Below are positions 63,067-64,000 of a stretch of DNA of 64,000 bases, one piece after another; within the stretch, counting starts at the first letter, position 1, and each line of letters begins with the position of its first letter. A program made the translations under genes and the position numbers. Under the pieces are notes generated by a model, which searched no databases, was not told the DNA's origin, and saw only the letters and a program-made list of their open reading frames with translations. Origin of the DNA: CAYNUJ01 sp964573255 (GTDB lineage Bacteria; Bacteroidota; Ignavibacteria; Ignavibacteriales; Melioribacteraceae); contig CAZNJB010000001.1 in assembly GCA_964573255.1 (NCBI GenBank), forward strand, positions 124,001-188,000, given 5' to 3'.

Positions 63067-64000
63067 TTATCTTTTCTTTCTTTTAACCGGTTTTTTTTGA
63101 GCTTGAGATTGTTTTTCCGCAGCTTCCATCATTCTTTGCATAAATCCGGCTTTCTTTTTACCCTGAACAGGCTTTAATTCATCCAGTCCGTTCCCTTTTT
63201 TGTGGTTAATATAGTACTGTTGAGCAATAGAAAGAACGTTGAACATGAAATAATAAAGATTCAGTCCAGCCGGGAAGCCCATAAACATAAAGGTAAACAC
63301 AAAAGGCATAATATACACAAGCGCCTGCTGACTCGGATCTTTTGTACTCATCTTCTGCTGGAAGTACATAGTAATTCCAAGCAAGATGGCAAGTCCGGAA
63401 ATTTTATCGATACCGAAAAGGGGCAGTTTAAATGAAAGATGATAGATTACATCGGGTGAAGAGAGATCGGTAATCCACCAAATAAACGGCTCGTGACGCA
63501 ATTCAATTGCAATATTGAATAAACTCCAAAGAGCAATAAGTATCGGCATCTGAAGCACCATAGGCAAACAACCGCCTGCGGGATTTATCCCGTAAGTTTG
63601 GTAAAGTTTCATTGTTTCCTTTTGCTGGCGCTGCGGATCGTCTTTATATTTTTCTTTTAATTCTTTTATCTTCGGTTGGAGTAATTGCATTTTCCGCATC
63701 GATTTGTAACTCTGTCGCGTTAAAGGATAGAGCGCAAATTTGATGATTATAGAAAATACAATCAGAACCCAGCCGTAATTCGGGATAAATTCGTGGATTA
63801 ATTTCAGCATCGGCAGAAGAATGTACTCGGATATCGGCTGAATAATTATTGTTAACCCGAGAAAGCTTCCCCAATCGAAAATTGTTTCGAAATTCCTGTT
63901 ATATTTTTTTAATATATCATAATCGATGGGACCCAAATAAAGTATATAAGAATCCTTTTGATATTTGGTTTCCATAAATGGAACTTTTAGAGCGGCAGTA
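63067..64000 (-). CDS. yidC: YidC membrane-protein insertase, C-terminal part (5' end beyond window)
   Basis: Inserts integral membrane proteins with or independent of SecYEG. An internal ATG at 63975 exists, but the frame stays open to the window edge (codons reading TAALKVPF before it), so the gene is 5'-truncated: only about 310 C-terminal residues are here. Conserved parts: end of the periplasmic domain YLGPIDYDILKKY, then the insertase domain with WVLIVFSIIIKFALYPLTRQSYKSMRKMQLLQPKIKELKEKYKDDPQRQQKETMKLYQTYGINPAGGCLPMVLQMPILIALWSLFN, and later IMPFVFTFMFMGFPAGLNLYYFMFNVLS. Basic C-terminal tail (KKPVKRKKR) likely contacts ribosomes. Followed by the patatin gene after 29 bases. Confidence 0.95.
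   Translation of the reverse strand, partial: TAALKVPFMETKYQKDSYILYLGPIDYDILKKYNRNFETIFDWGSFLGLTIIIQPISEYILLPMLKLIHEFIPNYGWVLIVFSIIIKFALYPLTRQSYKSMRKMQLLQPKIKELKEKYKDDPQRQQKETMKLYQTYGINPAGGCLPMVLQMPILIALWSLFNIAIELRHEPFIWWITDLSSPDVIYHLSFKLPLFGIDKISGLAILLGITMYFQQKMSTKDPSQQALVYIMPFVFTFMFMGFPAGLNLYYFMFNVLSIAQQYYINHKKGNGLDELKPVQGKKKAGFMQRMMEAAEKQSQAQKKPVKRKKR

Noticed and set aside
1..64000. Mobile elements or prophage
   Set aside because: No transposase, integrase or phage structural gene was recognised; composition is even across the window and the one tRNA gene has no adjacent integrase or repeated tRNA fragment that I could see.

Overview
The window is AT-rich chromosomal DNA, almost certainly from a member of the Ignavibacteria (Ignavibacteriota, Bacteroidota/Chlorobiota superphylum). 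The main clues are a type IX secretion (T9SS) sorting domain carrying the QNYPNPFNP motif, a PorV/PorQ-family protein, a SusC/SusD pair, a UpxY/NusG-like antiterminator, and many secreted TPR and beta-barrel proteins. This placement is inferred from protein families; no rRNA gene is present. I saw no insertion sequence, prophage or CRISPR array, so this looks like ordinary chromosome containing some unusual genes.

Layout. 1-2.6 kb: tail of a peroxiredoxin-like gene, a two-cluster ferredoxin, an inositol-monophosphatase/HisN-type phosphatase and tsaC/sua5. 2.7-2.9 kb: a gene-free stretch of related imperfect palindromes with paired-arm covariation. 3.0-8.5 kb: a giant mosaic surface protein combining a Cys-Gln thioester adhesin domain, SdrD-B repeats, a choice-of-anchor A domain, a BNR-like propeller and a T9SS signal. 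8.9-12.7 kb: rlmD, a methyltransferase, a MarR-GNAT pair with a clear palindromic operator, and a UpxY-like antiterminator. 12.8-19.3 kb: susD, susC, a DUF427 protein and a periplasmic GH13 amylase. 19.4-21.6 kb: an AI-2E-type transporter and a fused AdoMet decarboxylase/aminopropyltransferase. 21.6-28.9 kb: a four-gene PrkA-YhbH-SpoVR stress-kinase operon with two PrkA-family ATPases. 29.1-30.4 kb: a MEMO-family gene broken by one in-frame stop, and tRNA-Arg(CCG). 30.4-37.6 kb: nitronate monooxygenase, a sugar nucleotidyltransferase, metK, ahcY, a small membrane protein, tryptophanase and a methyltransferase. 37.6-41.5 kb: DoxX plus a 1131-residue molybdopterin oxidoreductase fused to a NifS-type cysteine desulfurase. 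41.7-47.2 kb: padR, trm112, a GlcD-like oxidase, a TPR protein and clpX. 47.5-49.5 kb: recD2. 49.5-57.2 kb: an overlapping eight-gene run htpX, unknown, bamD-like, acyl-CoA thioesterase, FG-GAP protein, secreted metalloprotease, ccmA, ccmB. 57.4-64 kb: a PorV/PorQ protein, a TPR protein, a small barrel protein, a patatin-BamA protein and the 3' portion of yidC.

How the genes work together. Envelope biogenesis and secretion dominate (YidC, BamD-like, HtpX, patatin-BamA, PorV/PorQ, T9SS cargo, SusCD, CcmAB). A second theme is S-adenosylmethionine metabolism: MetK and AhcY are adjacent, with several SAM methyltransferases and the SpeD-SpeE fusion as consumers. Several annotated starts are TTG or GTG codons chosen because a Shine-Dalgarno sequence sits at the right distance.

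Most notable: the molybdoenzyme-cysteine desulfurase fusion, the thioester adhesin domain on a T9SS substrate, the double-PrkA operon, the structured repeats at 2715-2911, and the nonsense-interrupted MEMO gene.
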